From Callaeas wilsoni (Eukaryota > Chordata > Aves > Passeriformes > Callaeidae), in assembly GCA_013398955.1 (NCBI GenBank), contig VWPU01019149.1:61279-125278 (forward strand): 64,000 nt of DNA. The letters are read 5' to 3'. Within the stretch, counting starts at the first letter, position 1; the number at the start of each line of letters is the position of its first letter. Below are positions 38,707-50,166 of the stretch, piece by piece. The notes under the pieces are model-generated. The model was given only the letters and a program-made list of their open reading frames with translations, was not told the origin of the DNA and searched no databases. A program made the position numbers and the translations under genes.

Positions 38707-39338
38707 AGAAGTGGCTTAATTGTTTAAGTAAGTTCTAAATCACCAAAACCAGACTGCAGAATTACTTAAAATAAGTTGGGAGGGGGCTGAATTATCTTAC
38801 TGAATTATCCTGACTGCCTAAGCAGTTAAGTGCATGTCTTGTAGTAGCTCCAGCCCTTGAGTCATATATAATCAGCTTTTGTTTAAAAGATCAGGCCCAG
38901 TCTCAACCAAAACATAAACTGCCTGTAATCAGCCTCTGTAGCTTGAGTCTGACAGAAAACCCCCCAGACGCCCAAACAGGGGTATTGGTGAGCCATGCTG
39001 AGATGTGATAAGGAGCCCCTGTCCTTTGCAGCAGGTAGCTATAACAGGCTTGTAGACCTGCGTGATTTTAATCAATTAAGTCAACTTTCCCTAGTCCGTT
39101 TTCTGATAATATTCCAATATCCACGTGTAATTACAGAAAACAGCTGCAGTTGTGTACTTACCCTCTCAGCAAAACAAGAACTGCCCTGTTTTCATTCCAG
39201 ATCTACGTACATTTTTAATATATGTTTAAAAAAAAAAACCCTTAAAACTAGCATTTTTTCAAGTAGTTATTTCTTACAATCCTACACATGCCATAGTCAT
39301 CATGAGCCCAGGAGAACAAGGCTTTAAGAGAAAATTTT

Positions 39339-39358
39339 GGGGGGGGGTGGGGAGGGGG
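39339..39358 (+). repeat. G-rich run, quadruplex-capable
   Basis: Nine G, T, four G, A, five G. The first run can be split, so four tracts of at least three G are available. It also marks a likely sequencing-error hotspot. Confidence 0.8.
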
Positions 39359-41852
39359 ACCAAACCAAACCAACAAACCTACAATTTTCTGTAACACTTC
39401 ACTGTCGAGAGGGCTCCTCTGCGGTGGAGGGGATGGCAAAATTTATGCAGAGCCGTGTTTTAAGCTCCTTGTTGTGTTAAAAATACATCAGTTATGCTCC
39501 TAACAGACAGACATCTGCATTATATCATCCACCATCTTATCTGCTGCTAATTGGCCGCCTTGTTGACAAGTCTCAGCAGCAAGGTTAAGTGCTGGCTGTA
39601 AAAGCAAGGTAGCCTCTTGCCCGAGGGGTCAGAGCTCAGGCAGACCGTGCTGGAGCCTGCCTGGCCTCTTTCCCTGCTATATATTTTCTGGGAGCTAATA
39701 AAACACCAGGGCAATCACTCCTGCCTGGAGTCTGCTGGCCACCACGGTGTCTGTGGAGCTGCAGCAAATGGTACCTCATCTGCCCAGCACAGAGCACTCG
39801 AGGCGTCTGCAAAGGAAAAAGGCATCTTCGCCTGCACCAAAGTTTTAGGAACTCCCCGAGAAGCAATTTAAAAATTCCTCAGCTGACAGCTAACCTGGAA
39901 CACGGGGCAGCTGATGCCTCAGTATCCAGCTGGAGCCCTTGGAAAAGGGATGGGGGCACACCTCGGCTGAGTTCACTGGTTCAAATGGAACTTAAGACCA
40001 AGATTTTACCTGGCTGCTGGGCTCCTTGCAGAGCTCTTGGGAACACATCCTAGAAAGCCATCCAGTTGCTGGATACCAGGCAACACATTGGGAATGCAGC
40101 CATTGGGGTTCCACATGGGCACAACACCTGCCTTTGACCAGCCTGGCAGTGCTTTGATTTACATGCAGGAAAGGGAACTTAGAGCTGGAGCTGAGCAGTA
40201 GCAGGGGCAGGGGCAGGGGAATGCACTGACTGGAAATGCTTCATTAAGTTTTTTTTTTAAAAAAAAGAAAAATAAAGCATCTGCCCAAAAACCCCAACAA
40301 CTGTACAGGAGAAGAGCAGAGCATTAAGTGACAGTATGGCACTACTTTTACAGACTGTGGCAGCCTGTTTCCCTATTTAAACTGGGGAAGGGCTTTCCAT
40401 GCTCGGTTCTGCTTTGTTTTGGTTTGGCTTTTATTGTAATTGTTTCATTTCCCTCCACCTTAATCATGATTAAAATCAACATAGAGCACAACTCTAAAAA
40501 AACCAGTCAAACCTCCCCTCCCCATTTTTTTCCAATTTAGGCTATAGTTAATTTAAAAAGATTTCAAGTTCCTGTAGTAGGAGTTGCTCTTCTGTTTGCA
40601 TTTAGTTCTGCTCTACTTTGCTTTTCAGACCTCTACTTTCTATCACATACCTTTCTTTTTCCAGCACTTCTCAGACAGCATTTCACTGGAAGTGTAAACT
40701 TTGGATTGTTACTCTTCTGGGAATGTGCCTGTTTAAATAAAGAAGAGAAAAATGTTCTCTCGCTGAGCCCCTAGACCTTCATGCCAATGTTTGCAGCACA
40801 GCCTGAAGTGACCAAAACCAAAAATAGGCCTTACTTCCTGGCTGATCAACAAAGTATCAAATACTTTCTTGAGTCTTTCCCTGCTATTTAAGCCTGGAAT
40901 GTTCATTCACACACCAGGCCGAAGAACTTGTTTTAAGAGATTTAGCAGGAAGCCAGTTGGGAGGGTCAAAGCTGTAACCAAGGTGCTCACACATGAGTGA
41001 GTAGGACTTTGGAGTCAGAAATGCAAGACTGCATCAGTGAATAGGAGCAGGTTTCTCCCAGTTTGCTCTCACTGCCTCCAGTTGCCACAAATTGCCACAC
41101 GAGCCTGGGCTAGGCCCTGCTCAGGGCTAGAACCAGCAAAATAAACTAAGACAAACTATCCATGTCTGCTATTCCTCGACTGCAGGGATTAACACTTCCC
41201 TGGTATCTAGACTTCCTACATAGTGTGCAATTGCATTCCAGCACAGTTAGAAGCAGGGTTTGTTTTAGCAATAAAAATCACTGGATCTTTCCTTCCTGAA
41301 ACCGAGAAAAAACATTTTAAATGGGATGGGACTGTAAGTAAAGGAAAGCAGTTGCAGGAAAGCTCCTTCCATCAGCAGGGTTCTGAAATAATATGAATAC
41401 ACTGGTGGCTGTCACTCATGCCAGTGACACTTTTAAAATGTACCAGAAAAGCTCTATTCACAGGTGTTACCAGAGCAATGCCCACTTGCACTCTGAATAT
41501 TCAGTAAGCAAGCATTAAGACTTCATGTTTTTATACTTAGCTCCCTATTTTTAATGAGACTGCATACCCAGAACTTAATGAAAAGATCTAAATATAATGT
41601 CAGTGTGATTTAAAAATATGCACTGCATCTTTTAAGTTGACATTTCAATTAAAAATAAATAAGATCCATTTATATGGTGATACTGTGATAAGATTGCATC
41701 AGTCAAGTTTCATTGCTACTCAAAGTGACAGATTTCTCTAAGTCAAGCCAGGAAATTCAGTCCTCCAGCAACTCAAACCAGGAAAATATAACTAAGGGTG
41801 AATTTAAGCACTTCACAAAAATTAGTGTATCATGTTTCAAGGATAAATGTAT

Positions 41853-42145
41853 ATCACAGAATCATAGAATCATTAAGGTTGGAAAAGACCTCCAAGGCCC
41901 CCTCTTTGTTATTAATGAATTAATAGACACTTTTTTATTATCTTTTACAGAGGTGACCAGGTTGAAATGTAGCTGAGCTTTCACCTTTCTAATTTCCTCT
42001 CTACATGACCTAATGACATCCTTGTACTTTTCCTGAGTTGTCTACCCCTTCTTCCAAAGGCCAGAAATTCTTTTTCTTCCCGGAGTTCACCAAAAGCTCC
42101 CTATTCAACCAAGCCAGTCTTCTTCCCCATCTTCACACTGTTACT
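41853..42145 (-). mobile_element. CR1 LINE, internally deleted, reverse orientation
   Basis: The left end is a CR1 3' tail in reverse: ATCACAGAATCATAGAATC, then AAGGTTGGAAAAGACCTCC. After only about 50 bases it passes into sequence that in full CR1 lies far upstream, in the reverse-transcriptase-proximal part. Recognisable blocks there are CACTTTTTTATTATCTTTTAC, GACATCCTTGTACTTTTCCTG, CCCCTTCTTCCAAAGGCCAG and AGCTCCCTATTCAACCAAGC. Both pieces share orientation and order, so the simplest reading is one copy with a large internal deletion. Confidence 0.8.
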
Positions 42146-45100
42146 TTCCTGTGCCTAGTCTATTAAACCTAATAACTGCATATTAAATATTCATTCACGG
42201 ACAATTTTAACTGGAAAACAATACCACGTGCATTGCAAAAGGTCCTTGTGCACATCCACATGTGTGCACTCCCCAGCACCTGCTTTAACTTGGCTGAGCA
42301 GCTCTGCTTTACAACAGCGAGCCCACCACTTCAGACTTGTGAACATTGCTGCTACCCTCCTCTAAGCCCTCTCCCCTTTCATGAAAAGCTCGTTCTGCTC
42401 ACAGTTCACTTCCGTGGATGGTAAAAGGGTTTTGATGCTGCTAGATCAGCCCTTCCATTTCTCATTTCCAGCCAGGATCCTGCTCTCGGGGTAAATGCTA
42501 CTGACTAAACTTTGGAAGAAAGAAGAATTAAAAAATTGAAGTCCATAAAGTGGGATTGCTCAGAGGTTTCCTCCAGCAGAATGTTTTGCTGTCAGATAAG
42601 TTTTAAAAGACACAAGAATGTACTCTGCAGTGGATTTTGTGGTTCCTGACAAACTGGCTACTGGCCATGTTCTGACCAACTGCCTTTGGATCTGGTTCCC
42701 AAAATCTGAACACAGAAAGTTTTTCCTGAGTATTCTTTAGAAACTGAACATTTTCCATCAGAATTTTTGATTCTGTCATTGTAATAGCTAATTCCTCAAC
42801 TTTCGTATTTGCCACTGGCAGCCCAAGTCACATGAGTGTTGTCATTAGTTTTTTCTGCCACCTAATCAATAGCTTGTCAAGATCCAGGCTCTTATTCGGT
42901 GGCAGAGACTTCAAGAATGCTCCACATCTAGAGAGCCAAAAGAAAATGGATGGGGTATGGTTTTGTACTGTTCAGAAAATCTGTTTCCCATTGAACTCTT
43001 TCAGTTTCCTGGGCTAGTCCAAGAGAGGAACTGAGACAACTAAATAGTAGTGACCAGATATAAATAAAAAAGATCACCCAAAACTGTCACTGGCAGCCAA
43101 GAGGCCAGGACTCTGAAATGTCTGGTGGGAATGTTTCCTAACCTGCCAGAAGCTTGCATGGTTCAAAGCTTGCTCTTGGCACTGCCAAATGACCAGGGAC
43201 TACCTCCTCCCATGTAATCTGCCAATTCATGACAGGCCAAAAACTAAGAAGAAATCCCTTAGCTCTGCAGCTCTTTCTAGAAACCTCAAAAAGCCAGGCT
43301 ATTTACCTCTGACTCCTCTGAGATCTGCTGTCTGTATGTATGTTGACACTGAATTCACTGTGCAAACGCTGAAAGCCAGAGAACTTCCACCCCAGCAGAA
43401 GTGCACACACCTGATCTCCTCTTGCTCGACTCTTGCAGAGGGTGCACTGCTTGTTGCAACAAGTTGCAGTGTCACAAACTCAGATCAATTATCTTGCTTC
43501 CAATGTAAGACTGCCAAGTCCCTCATATCATCTCATCACAAGCTTTCTGAAAGGGACTTTCTGAAGACTCCTTTCCTGTAAATAAAAAAGGAAAAAGCAC
43601 TTACCCAAGAACACAATTAATACTGTCGGTCAAGCCAAGTGAAATCTGACATCTTACACCATCCCAAAGTTGCATTCGACGTGAATTCTGATAGTATCCT
43701 TGTTTACCCTTTCCTTCCTGGCTATAAAGAGAACAGCCAGCAAAGAAAGCTACTCTGAAGGAAAGATACCCTCCCACCTCTTTCAAAGGTCTTTGAAAGA
43801 TCTCCCAGGAAGGTGACTGAACACAGGGAAACCTTCCAGCCCCAGACAGAGACTGCTGCTAAGTGCAGGGGAAAAGTCCCATCCTTATCAACTCCAGCAG
43901 GCAATCTGGGACACTGGGCAGAGGCGAGAGAAGACAGCAGCCTGTCCTCACACCATCCATCTGCCCAGCCCAATATATCCTGCGGGGTTCTTGGCAATTA
44001 GCACAGTTTCTCTTGCTAATGGACAATCAAGCATGTGCCAAAGCCCATCCAGTCTTCAGCTCACTACAGGGAGGACCTGAGATTGGCAATAAAACCCTCT
44101 GGGAACAGACAGACTGGAGTTTGAGTCTCTAATCAAAGACCTGTTGCAGGGTCCTGAAACCAACCCTATCTCACCAGCAAGCTCAATAAGGCTGTGCCCT
44201 GACAGGTTATTTTGGACATGAGAGGTGTCAGCAAATAGATTAATGCAGCTTGACTAGGAAATGGGTACTGCATCCTCCATGTCTCATAGGCTGGCCATGA
44301 AGACAAGCAACTGTTTTTTTCTTAATTTATAAGGCATAGAGTTAACCTCGAGGTACTTCAGTTCAAAATGTCGTTCTTTTTTCCTGATAATGATCAAACA
44401 GAACACTGTAATTCAAACCCACATCCTGAAAAGGTGAACAGCAGCCAGCCATACCAACCGCTCAGGGCACCTGCTGCCAATGATCTACCCTCTCCCTTGC
44501 AGAAATAATGTCAGAAGCTGAACACCGTCTTTAAGTAATTATCCTTCCTCATCCCCTGCCTGCACATCTCTGTTTGTCTGTGCTCATATCATATACCCCT
44601 TCAACTATTCAGGATCTCTTTAATTCAAAACATGAATTAACATAATAACACTAAATACCACAGTGCAGTAATTTTTTTAACACATCAAAAATAATATTTT
44701 CATTTTTTGCTGCAGGAAGAAACTGTAGACAACTCATGTCAGCAGCCAGATTAAAACAAACGTCTTTCTGAACAATAGGTGCTCTTTCTAGAGAGTTGGG
44801 CTCATTCATTACCTCCAGATTTAATGGACTGCAGATTCCTCAGCTTTTGGGAAATACAATTTGACAGTTTGTAGAGGGAGATTGATTTTATTTATACACA
44901 TCTATAAATAAAGGCTCAATACTGTGGCATCAGCCAGTCAGATGCATGATATAACTTCAGCATCTTTTGAAGAGAAACAGCCAGGATTTTGGGCAAGGGA
45001 CTGTAGTGTGGATAATTTTCTAACTTCAGCTGAAGAATGCATTTTCCCTTATCTAACACTGGTGAAGAGGGCTGCACCTGTGAGGTACCTGTGCCAGCAT

Positions 45101-48100
45101 TGCCCTCTCAGGCTAGAAAGGGGTCTGTCAGCCTTTGCCAAACAAGTCAAGAGAGATGCAAAGATACAGAGTGGAAAAAAGCAGAGAGAAGTGCTTTGCA
45201 AAAGTGAGACTTTGCCCATAGTAATTAAAGGTAGCATGGATTTCACCCCAGCTCTAGCAGCTTTCCATCTACAGGGAGAAATAAGGAAAAGGAGAACAAT
45301 ACACAATACAATTCACTGTGTGAATTACACAATACACCTTCATAAGAACCTAAAAGTATGAGCAGAAGGAAGTATTGAGGGACGGATAGTTTTAGCAAGG
45401 CCGTACCACATAAACAAAAGACACCCAGACAAAAAAAAAAGGAGTTTGTGGGATGATCCAAATGGATTTTAATCTGTTTGGGCTACAGAAAACAGGTTTC
45501 CTGACTAAGAGCAATGCCTTGAATGACTTAACCACAAACAAGCCTCTTCAAAAAAGTTATGCCCTTAAAGCTATTTACACAACAGTTGGGACTTCTAATT
45601 TTCCCAGCCCTGCTTCTTCTCCAGCTACAAAACATTTTATATCCTCAGTAGCTCTTGCCCCTTGCAAAGCAGTGAAAAAGCCGTTGCCAAAAAGAGTCAG
45701 AAATGCAGAACCCTGAAGGAAATGAGGCCTGAGACAATTGATTTAGGACTCTGCTCACCTTTTTTTTTTCCCTGGTTCCACGTAGCCCTATATGCTTCTG
45801 AAGGACCATGGAGCAGTTTGACACATTCAGGAGGGGGAAAAAAAGATGGTAACAAGTGGTTGTTCTTTTTACCTCAGCTGTAAATCTGAGCACAACACCC
45901 AGGGCACAGCATCAATTCCAAACAAGTGCAGGCAGATATACAATGTGCTGCTTGCCCCAATCAAGCCACAGAGCAGCACAAAAAAAAAAATAAATAAGGC
46001 TCTCTAGCAAGACATAAAAATACTCAAATCTGTTGTAAGCAGGAGTTCAGTTTTAGGGAGGTCTAAACTCTCCTAACTCCAGAAAAAACAACACCACTAC
46101 CTAGACAGAGTAAGCCTACTCACAGATCCCAAGCAGAATCCCTATAGCAGACGCAGATTTCAGCTGGTAATATGAGCATTTTTAAGGAGCAGTATGGTGC
46201 AAGAAGGCTAAAGACTGGGAAAAAAACATATTCAAATCAGCTAAAACTGATTCTTTGATAGGGGCAACATGACAGTTATAGTCCAGTGAGTTTTCAGGGA
46301 GAAATAAAGAAGTTCTGAGGAAGCACAATTATCCCTATGTGAACTATCCAGGAATTTTATGGCAGGCAATCTAATCACGAGTACCATGACTGCTTTGCTC
46401 CGAGTCCAGCAGATCCAGTGATGGATCTATGGGTTGTTTCATGCCATGCTTGGTGCTTTAATTCTGTATGTTTTGACAGGTTTGCATGAGGAAAGTTAAG
46501 CACTGACAGCAACTCCCCAGGCTCCTGGAAAGGATTCATACCACAAGGAACCACAAAGCCATCTGATGCCAGAAAATACAAACCACACAGACCTTGACAC
46601 CTCCCCTTCTGCCACAAGAACTCAAGCTTCGCATGGCCTAGACCAGGAGCATGAACTGAGACACTCTTTAGAGAGACCATTTGTCTCTTTTTTTATAGGA
46701 GGTTTTACTCAGGTATCTCTTGAGTTCCCTAGCAGGGAAGGCAGGTGCAGTCAATGCTGAAATTATGTATCCATTAGCATTTGCCATGAATCATTTGGCA
46801 TCAATCCCAAGAAGGGCTTTTTTGTCTCTCCCTGAAAGGGTCCTGCTTTTCCTATGTGGGACTGTTTGACTACGTCTGGCCGGCTTCATCATCAGGAAGA
46901 ATGAAAGCAGGATGCCCAATCAAGTACTAAACATCACTCAAAACCACTAACACTTATAATTCAATCTCTGATCAACCAGTTTCAGTTGTGAAAACTCAAC
47001 TGTGGCTGAAAAAAAAGCAAACCAAAACACACATGCTGGGGAAAAAAACAACAACCAACCAACCAAACTTCAAAATCTCTGAATCCACTAGAAGATAGTT
47101 TAAGAGATAAATTAGTAAAACAACACCAAAACAAAACACTAGAAAAAACACACCACAATTCAATACACATAACAAACAAGACAAAGGCAGGGAACATCTC
47201 CATAGCTTCTTCAAAGCAGTCACTATTATGACTGGTACCTCTGAGAATGAAACAGAGCAAGCTCTCCAGTGTTTTGACCTCCAGAAGGTCATGTTCACAA
47301 GTCAGTGACTGTAAGTGCCAAGCTGGCATTCCCAGTGCCCACAACAATAGATCCAATTACTTCAACCAACAGGCATTAAAAAGCAAATGTGGCACATAAA
47401 GCTCGCATTGCTTTGTTAATTCAAATACATATATCCACAGAAATGAAGATGAGAGAACAGCACCTTTGCCATCTCTGGATGCTCTACGGGCTCTGCTTAA
47501 CCTTCCTTACACATTTTGGCTTCCACATTTCTTCCCCTGGTGTTTTCCTGTTCACCCAAACTCAAACCATAATAAGACTGAATAAATTGATTCAATACCT
47601 ATTTGCTTTGTGAATGTCATTCTTCCCACCATTATTCATTGCAATTCTTCAGACTTGGCTAAGGCAAAATACCATTTTGTTCTTTCAATTGCAGAGGCAC
47701 AGATCCGGGTGCTTGGTGAAAAAATAAACTTGTTTCCTACTTAGTACTTTTGAATTTGCTGAATAACCTAGCAGGTCAAATAATTCATTTTGAGAAGAAA
47801 AAAAATCCTTTAGTAAGTACACTGCTGCAGTAAAAAAGTTCAAAGGGGATCAACAGCATTTGATAAAAGGCAGATTGAAATAAAAATCTACAAGATCCAA
47901 CAATAGCTACCAAAATACCCTGTCCCCAAGGTCATCTGAGGAACAGCTGGGACCAAATCTCAATGCAAACCCCTCCACAAGTATCAACACCCTCTACCCT
48001 GTCCCACTGGGTGGGGATGGAGTTTGCCTTCCTCCCCGGGAGGCCTAAGGCCATTGCCAAACCTGGCAGTTCTGTGGGCTCCCATCCTAGTACCCCAGCT

Positions 48101-48552
48101 CCTGCACTGCCAGGTGTGATTGCCACCAAAATCCTCCCTCACTTCTCTGTTCTCCTCAGGCAGACAGAGAGAGCTCTGCTCAGTGGCTTCTAAGGGGCAG
48201 AGGAGCTGTGTTGACCTGAAAGGTGAGCTGGATATTGCAGTTTAATGTGGCTGCTAATCAGGAGGCTTTTCATGCCTACTTAGTCCCTATTTACTTTAAA
48301 TACAACTGTGTTAGAAGAGCCAAAACAAAAATACCTATCCAGAGTATAGCAGACAAAAATGTGAAAGTGATACTGATGCAGAAAAATATGATGTAGCCCA
48401 TTTTGCAAGGTTGCTAAATTATGTATTACTAAGGGCAGCACACAGTGACCTATTAATACATCTAGAGCCCTTTGTCGCCCTATTATCAATAACAAACCTT
48501 CTGCACTATTTTGGGAAATGACCTTTCTCCACAGCGTGGTGTAGCACGAGCC

Positions 48553-48655
48553 AGGAACCTCCTGAGCTGTAATTCCAGCTCTACCATTGACTTGCTGCAT
48601 GGTGAAGGAAAGCTGCTTTAACCTCCCAGGTGCTGTTTCTTTTTCTGCAAAGTCG
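48553..48655 (+). mobile_element. Likely MIR SINE remnant
   Basis: AATTCCAGCTCTACCATTGAC, then CTTGCTGCATGGTG, GCTGCTTTAACCTCCCAGGTGC and TTTCTTTTTCTGCAAAG follow the layout of the MIR/CORE-SINE consensus (TCCCAGCTCTACCACTTAC, AGCTGTGTGACC, ACTTAACCTCTCTG, TTTCCTCATCTGTAAA). The copy is old and diverged. It ends about 80 bases before the candidate exon at 48,736. Confidence 0.65.
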
Positions 48656-48735
48656 TAGTGGCGCTCGCCTCCCTCTCAGCTCAGTGGAGTGCCTTACTGA
48701 GTTCAAATATTTGAGCAGAGCTTTGGGGATGCAAA

Positions 48736-48849
48736 ATGCCAGATCAGTGTGACACACTGCTGCAGCTGCTTAAGGATATTAACAGAGCAGAAATTCAGCT
48801 GCAGCTGGAAGAACATATTGTGCAGAGCTACAAGATTCTCTTTTCACAG
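48736..48849 (+). CDS. Candidate first coding exon of an unrecognised small gene
   Basis: ATG with A at -3 (AAAATGC) opens 38 codons reading MPDQCDTLLQLLKDINR, then Gln/Leu/Glu-rich residues to YKILFSQ. It ends at CACAG|GTGAGA, an excellent donor, exactly in phase 0. The peptide is a strikingly regular amphipathic helix with Leu/Ile spacing and acidic/polar faces, unlike chance translations nearby. An in-frame TGA lies 24 bases upstream, so this ATG is the only start if the exon is initial. A weak acceptor (GAGCAG|AG) ending at 48,718 would also allow an internal exon. I do not recognise the family. Transcription is unproven. Confidence 0.4.
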
Positions 48850-49131
48850 GTGAGAATTTATAGCCACCAGCTTTAGGCTACAAATCACCAGCCAGTAACG
48901 TTTAACTTGTCAGTGTTTTCAAGCTGGAGTTTCTCAACTCACAAGAAAGAAAATCTCAGTGCTTGGTCCCACCTACATGGCAGCAGAATTCAGGATAATG
49001 TTAACTACCCACATAATGGTAAAGGATACACCTAAAATAACAGCATGCAGGGACCACAGGATGAGAATTACTGGGATGAGAGGAACGCACAGAGGATACT
49101 CAGTTTATGCAGCCTGGGACATTTCAAATGT

Positions 49132-49148
49132 AAAAAAAAAAAAAAAAA
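49132..49148. repeat. Poly(A) tract
   Basis: About seventeen consecutive A residues in the intergenic interval. Confidence 0.85.
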
Positions 49149-49223
49149 GTTGGGTTATAGGAAGTTTCAGAGATTAAAAAAATAGAGCAGAGAGAGAGCA
49201 GAGACTGTAACAACACTAGCTCT

Positions 49224-49241
49224 TTCTCTCTCTCTCTCTCT
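49224..49241. repeat. (CT)n microsatellite
   Basis: A TC-dinucleotide run followed by TAAATAAATAAA. Confidence 0.88.
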
Positions 49242-50058
49242 AAATAAATAAAAGTCATGACTAAATGAAGTCATTCTGAAAACATGAACTATTTCATGTG
49301 CGTATTTCATTTGCTTTGGCAGAATATTCCCAGGCTTAACCCCCTCAAGTTGCAGGAACAGGTGGAAAACACTGACAAAATACAGGAATGTGCATAAGCA
49401 CACAGTAAAACTATAGGAAGGCTATATTCCTTAGAAAAAACTTAGAGAAAAACCAGTCACATAACTCTTTTCCAAGAGGTGGAGATCAATTTCTTTTCAA
49501 CACCTCACTTCTCTCCTGTGTTGTTACAAAAGATACCATCAATATTTGAGAGTTGTCTAATAACTCTCTTTAATATTTTAACCAAAAGTTTCCAAATAAA
49601 ATTTACTTTGTGGTTTGAAACCCATCCTGCTAGAGGAAATTCCATTTCAATTCCTTTGTAATTGACAGCGCAACTCAAATTCCTGAATCTGCATCCCTAG
49701 TTCTTCAGAAATGAAGTGAGTTTCATAGCCTAAAAGATTTTAACCTGAAAGCCACACCACCACACCCATATTTACATGAGGAAGTTCGCAGGGTGAACAC
49801 TATTCTTCCATCAGGATAATCCTCAAATGCCCTCAAAAACTCCTTAACTATTCTTTAAAAGCACTTTGTTTTACAGACGGAGAGCAATTTATCTGGCATG
49901 GATGTTTAAGCATGACACGATTCAAGTTTATAAGAATTAAATTACAGCAGCTATTGAAATCCATGTTTGAATTTAATATTTAATATGTCTCTCCTGACAG
50001 ATTTCATTTACTCATCCTAATTAACAGAGCCCAGAAACTGCTTTTTCACCTTTTTCAG

Positions 50059-50166
50059 ACTGAACTACAAATTCTAGCCCTGAGGTGGGGCACAGGCATC
50101 CCGAAGGCAGCGGAGGTGCCGACGGCCGAGCGCTGCCATACAGCACCATCTAAGGGCTCTCCCTAA
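50059..50166 (+). CDS. Candidate second exon of the unrecognised small gene
   Basis: A very good acceptor (CTTTTTCACCTTTTTCAG) precedes a phase-0 frame that continues the candidate exon at 48,736-48,849. It reads TELQILALRWGTGIPKAAEV and then fifteen more residues to TAA at 50,164-50,166, giving 73 residues in total. CpG content here is far above the surroundings, as often seen in avian coding or promoter-like DNA. GAG|GTGGGG and GAG|GTGCCG inside it could serve as donors, so the true exon may be shorter. A 68-codon open frame on the opposite strand (50,074-50,280) overlaps it. The function is unknown. Confidence 0.3.
   Translation, partial: TELQILALRWGTGIPKAAEVPTAERCHTAPSKGSP

Noticed and set aside
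43189..43581. 130-codon + strand open frame
   Set aside because: Low-complexity-like translation with no recognisable motif or conservation cue; consistent with chance.
44924..45361. 145-codon + strand open frame
   Set aside because: No domain, no splice support and composition like the flanking DNA; overlapping open frames exist on the other strand.
46982..47356. 124-codon - strand frame rich in Phe and Cys
   Set aside because: It comes from A/C-rich repeats on the + strand (ACAACCAACCAACC-like), giving hydrophobic runs without a real protein pattern.
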